This document shows positions 34,624-37,357 of a stretch of DNA of 37,357 nt, piece by piece. Each line of letters starts with the position of its first letter. Position 1 is the first letter of the stretch. The translations under genes were made by a program, and so were the position numbers. Under the pieces are notes generated by a model. It did not search any database. It saw only the letters and a list, made by a program, of their open reading frames with translations, and was not told where the DNA came from. Location: positions 1 through 37,357 of the forward strand of contig CAKRRD010000032.1 in NCBI GenBank assembly GCA_934394815.1. Reading direction: 5' to 3'. This DNA is from an uncultured Acetatifactor sp. (GTDB lineage: Bacteria; Bacillota; Clostridia; Lachnospirales; Lachnospiraceae).

Positions 34624-34915
34624 TTATCTCTACATTGCCGTTATGGCGGCTGTCTCCTATACAATCCGTGTCTTACCCCTGACACTGATCCGCAAGCCTA
34701 TCAAAAACCAGTTTATCCAGTCCTTTTTGTATTATGTACCTTATGTGACACTGGCTGTCATGACCTTCCCGGCCATCATCCATGCCACCCAGACCCCCAT
34801 TTCCGGACTGGTGGCCCTTATTGCCGGAATCGCCGCCGCCTGGCTGGGTGCCGGACTGTTCCCGGTATCTGTGATCTGCTGTGTGCTGGTATTTGTGATC
34901 GAGTTGTTTGTATGA
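34616..34915 (+). CDS. azlD: Branched-chain amino acid exporter small subunit AzlD
   Basis: 99 residues with four hydrophobic segments. The family pattern is YTIRVLPLTLIRKPIKNQFIQSFLYYVPYVTLAVMTFPAI, with the conserved 'R-x-x-P' near the first helix. It starts inside the end of azlC (GGAG eight bases upstream) and is followed by a terminator. It forms the transporter with AzlC. Confidence 0.92.
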   Translation: MNNYLYIAVMAAVSYTIRVLPLTLIRKPIKNQFIQSFLYYVPYVTLAVMTFPAIIHATQTPISGLVALIAGIAAAWLGAGLFPVSVICCVLVFVIELFV

Positions 34916-34937
34916 TTTCACATAATAACAATAATAG

Positions 34938-34978
34938 CAAAACGCCATTGAGAGGGATTTCTTCCCAATGGCGTTTTG
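34938..34978 (+). terminator. Terminator of azlCD
   Basis: A perfect 13-bp stem CAAAACGCCATTG with CAATGGCGTTTTG encloses a 15-base loop; the 3' arm ends in TTTTG. It lies 22 bases after azlD. Confidence 0.85.
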
Positions 34979-34997
34979 TTATGATCCGGCTTCTTCC

Positions 34998-35011
34998 CAA
35001 AAGCGTTTACC
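34998..35011. promoter_or_regulatory. cre-like sequence upstream of the galactanase gene
   Basis: Read on the minus strand GGTAAACGCTTTTG matches 11 of 14 positions of TGWAANCGNTNWCA. It lies about 135 bases before the galactanase -10. Catabolite control of a polysaccharide-degrading enzyme would be expected, but the distance is large and the match imperfect. Confidence 0.3.
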
Positions 35012-35143
35012 ATCGTGTTTCTTTAACATTTCCTGTATGAATTCCGGATCCTGAAATATTAGTTTATAATTTCTTACGCAATTCAGTTTGAAATTGTTGC
35101 GCTATTTTTGTTACATTTTTATCTCTAATTCGTTCCAGTGTGG

Positions 35144-35172
35144 TATAATATAAATGCGCAATCGGTTGTGCA
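35144..35172 (+). promoter_or_regulatory. -10 element and +1 inverted repeat of the galactanase gene
   Basis: TATAAT at 35144-35149 has no good -35. TGCGCAA-TCGG-TTGTGCA (35155-35172) is an inverted repeat at the expected transcription start and would fold with one G-U pair in RNA. A TTGCGC at 35097-35102 repeats the half-site upstream. This looks like operator DNA for a repressor or activator. Confidence 0.45.
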
Positions 35173-35197
35173 ATTATGTTTTACGGGAGGATTACTT

Positions 35198-37246
35198 ATG
35201 CAACATTTTAACAAGCATTCACGTACGCGCCTGCTGGCTCTGTGTCTCTGTGCCGGACTGGTCATGGAGGGACTGTCCGGATGCGGCAGCCAGGGACCAA
35301 ACGTTGCCGATACGGTGGCGGAAACCGTTGCTTCCACTGCTGCGGACACCACGGAGGTCACCACTGCTGCCCTGCCGGAGGGTCCGGAAGAATCTACCAT
35401 TTATGTGGAGCCGGTTGACGGCATTTCCGACGATTTTTACAGGGGCATGGACGCTTCCGCGGTACTGGCTCTTGAGAACAGCGGCGTGAAATATTATAAC
35501 TTTGATGGAGAAGAACAGGATGTATTTCTGACGCTGGCACAGGCCGGTGTAAATTATATCCGGCTCCGGGTCTGGAACGATCCCTACGATGAGAACGGCA
35601 ACGGTTACGGCGGCGGCAACAATGACGTGGCGGCTGCCATCACTCTGGGCCAGCGTGCCACACAGTACGGCATGAAGGTCTGCATTGATTTCCATTATTC
35701 CGATTTCTGGGCGGATCCCAAGAAACAGTTTGTTCCCAAGGCCTGGGAAGGCATGGATATCGAGGAGAAATCCGCTGCACTCTATAACTTCACTCTGGAA
35801 AGCCTGACACAGATTCTGGAGGCCGGTGTGGATGTCGGCATGGTACAGGTCGGCAACGAGATCAACAACGGTATGTGCGGCGAGACGGATGTGGCCAATG
35901 TCCGCAAGCTGTTATCCGCTGGAAGTAAGGCAGTCCGGGAGGTTGCCGCAAGCTCCGGTAAAGATATTCTGGTGGCTGTGCATTACACCAATATTGATGA
36001 TATGAAAAAACTGGATACCCTACTGACCGGCCTGCAGGTAAAGGAGATCGATTATGATATTGTGGGACTTTCCTTCTATCCTTACTGGCACGGTACCATG
36101 GAGGATCTGAAAAATGCCATTACCCATGTCCGGGATACTTACGGTAAAAGGGTCTATGTGGCGGAAAACGCTTATTGTTATACCTCAGAAGACGGCGATG
36201 GCTCTGCCAACAGCATTAAGGGAACCGATGATCTGGCCGAAGGGTATTCCGCCAGTGTGCAGGGACAGGCCAACGAAGTGCGGGATGTCTGCGCGGCAGC
36301 CAGCGAGGCCGGTGCGGAAGGTGTATTCTACTGGGAAGGTACCTGGATTCCGGTAGGTCCTGCAGATGCTGACAATTCTTCCATCTGGGAGAAATACGGC
36401 AGCGGCTGGGCCAGCAGTTATGCCGGTGGGTATGACCCGAAGGATGCCGGTCAGTATTACGGCGGAAGTTCCTGGGACAATCAGGCCATGTTTGATTTCA
36501 CCGGTCATCCTCTGGCCTCTCTGAATGTATTCAAGTATCTGAAGTATGGAGCCACCGCTCCTCTGGCCGTGGATACCATTCCCGGGGTAGCGATATCCTG
36601 CAATATCGGCGCGGAGGCGGAACTTCCGGAGACCGTAAGTGTCATCTATAACGATCATTCCCAAGAACAGGTTCCCGTTATCTGGAACGCTGAGGATATC
36701 GCTGCTATCGATACGGAAAACGGCGGTACTTTCACGGTGGCCGGATCTCTGGAGGACGGTACCGAAGTTACCGCTACGGTCACGGTAGACCGGGTCAATT
36801 ATGTCCGGAATCCCAGCTTTGAGGATGCGGATACTTCCATGTGGACGGTAACCTGTTCCGGCGAGACGGATCCTACCGATTATCAGGTCAAGGAAGCCGA
36901 TGCCCACAGCGGTGAGGTAGCTTTCCACTTCTGGTCCGGTACTTCCGATATGGACTTCTCCATTGAGCAGAGCTTCACGGATCTGGCACCCGGTACTTAC
37001 GAGCTGTCCGCTTTCTCACAGGGCGGCGATCTGTCTGCGGATGCTTCCATGGAATTATATGCGGTCGTAGACGGCACGGAATTGACAGCTCCTTTCCTGC
37101 TCACCACCTATGCCGACTGGCAGAATCCCACCGTCTCCAACATCCAGGTCACCGACGGCACCCTGACCATTGGAGTGAGATATCACTGTAATGTAAACAG
37201 CTGGGGTACCCTGGATGATGTGACATTGCATCGGGTCGGGGATTAA
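35198..37246 (+). CDS. Arabinogalactan endo-beta-1,4-galactanase (GH53) lipoprotein
   Basis: 682 residues from the ATG at 35198 (GGGAGG seven bases upstream); the longer frame begins within the promoter. A lipoprotein signal ends in LSGC (Cys29), followed by an acidic Thr/Ala linker. The GH53 barrel covers about residues 75-455. It cleaves beta-1,4-galactan side chains of pectin; general acid Glu221 is in VQVGNEINNG, nucleophile Glu323 in VYVAENAYCY, and FRGMD-like and LRVWNDP motifs are present. Residues about 463-530 resemble a bacterial Ig-like (Big_4) domain, and 534-682 a galactan-binding-type CBM (VRNPSFEDADTSMW). The lipid anchor suggests it works on the cell surface on polymer brought by the CBM. 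Confidence 0.93.
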   Translation: MQHFNKHSRTRLLALCLCAGLVMEGLSGCGSQGPNVADTVAETVASTAADTTEVTTAALPEGPEESTIYVEPVDGISDDFYRGMDASAVLALENSGVKYYNFDGEEQDVFLTLAQAGVNYIRLRVWNDPYDENGNGYGGGNNDVAAAITLGQRATQYGMKVCIDFHYSDFWADPKKQFVPKAWEGMDIEEKSAALYNFTLESLTQILEAGVDVGMVQVGNEINNGMCGETDVANVRKLLSAGSKAVREVAASSGKDILVAVHYTNIDDMKKLDTLLTGLQVKEIDYDIVGLSFYPYWHGTMEDLKNAITHVRDTYGKRVYVAENAYCYTSEDGDGSANSIKGTDDLAEGYSASVQGQANEVRDVCAAASEAGAEGVFYWEGTWIPVGPADADNSSIWEKYGSGWASSYAGGYDPKDAGQYYGGSSWDNQAMFDFTGHPLASLNVFKYLKYGATAPLAVDTIPGVAISCNIGAEAELPETVSVIYNDHSQEQVPVIWNAEDIAAIDTENGGTFTVAGSLEDGTEVTATVTVDRVNYVRNPSFEDADTSMWTVTCSGETDPTDYQVKEADAHSGEVAFHFWSGTSDMDFSIEQSFTDLAPGTYELSAFSQGGDLSADASMELYAVVDGTELTAPFLLTTYADWQNPTVSNIQVTDGTLTIGVRYHCNVNSWGTLDDVTLHRVGD

Positions 37247-37357
37247 ATGGGAAGTTAGTGGAACGTCCCCGTAGCCCGCGTTGGGGGTAAGGACAGCAGA
37301 CCCGCTCTCGCTTCAAAGCAGAGCGTAGCGGTACGTAAGCGAGGAAAGTACCCTCGC
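37247..37357. other. Unidentified hairpin-rich intergenic element, cut by window edge
   Basis: The last 110 bases have no gene. GCTCT-C-GCTT-CA-AAGC-AGAGC (37304-37324) is a compact hairpin. GCGAGG (37339-37344) pairs with CCTCGC (37352-37357) at the very end. A GTCCCC...GGGG...GGAC pairing is possible at 37265-37294. No T-run follows, so this is not a simple galactanase terminator. It could be a structured RNA or a dispersed intergenic repeat. Confidence 0.35.

Noticed and set aside
36185..36928. 247-residue minus-strand open frame
   Set aside because: It is antisense to the galactanase Ig-like and GH53 regions, without start signals.

Overview
The window looks like chromosome from an anaerobic, spore-forming Clostridia member, most likely Lachnospiraceae. 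This rests on the mix of genes rather than any single marker: a SipL-like SPOCS/LysM spore coat protein, a sensory [FeFe]-hydrogenase-type chemoreceptor, class 1B dihydroorotate dehydrogenase (pyrK/pyrD), a DUF5688 protein, a YesM/YesN two-component system and a lipoprotein GH53 galactanase. Base composition is roughly balanced. No tRNA, rRNA, CRISPR array, prophage or insertion sequence was recognised.

Layout. 1-3.6 kb: a partial aromatic-acid-exporter-type membrane protein, an 80-residue protein with its own promoter and terminator, an acyltransferase-3 membrane protein and a DUF5688 protein. 3.6-9.1 kb, minus strand: cls (cardiolipin synthase), then a probable operon of an FKBP/trigger-factor-like lipoprotein, asnS and a coiled-coil NlpC/P60 hydrolase. 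9.1-17.1 kb, minus strand: a sugar ABC importer (binding protein and two permeases, no ATPase), preceded by a separate operon of AraC-type response regulator, sensor kinase and a second binding-protein lipoprotein. The two operons share a conserved upstream motif, which suggests one regulon.

17.4-22.3 kb: a small membrane-anchored protein (+), a minus-strand operon ispE-gntR-small membrane protein-murI-DUF1934 linking isoprenoid and peptidoglycan precursor synthesis, and a plus-strand protein with a sigma-28-like promoter. 22.3-27.0 kb, minus strand: pyrC-pyrK-pyrD followed by the SipL-like gene, whose ribosome binding site lies in a strong hairpin that also overlaps a possible sigma-E promoter. 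27.1-29.8 kb, plus strand: a YjbR/MGMT-like fusion and the hydrogenase-chemoreceptor fusion.

29.9-33.7 kb: a YoaK/DUF1275 membrane protein, pyrB-pyrI with a divergent LysR regulator, and a PrcB-domain lipoprotein. 33.8-37.3 kb, plus strand: azlC-azlD (branched-chain amino acid export) and a GH53 galactanase with Ig-like and carbohydrate-binding C-terminal domains. The last 110 bases hold an unidentified hairpin-rich element cut by the window edge.

Pyrimidine synthesis is split into two loci 4-8 kb apart (pyrCKD and pyrBI). Polysaccharide use appears in both the TCS/ABC cluster and the galactanase, but nothing in the sequence ties the importer to galactan.
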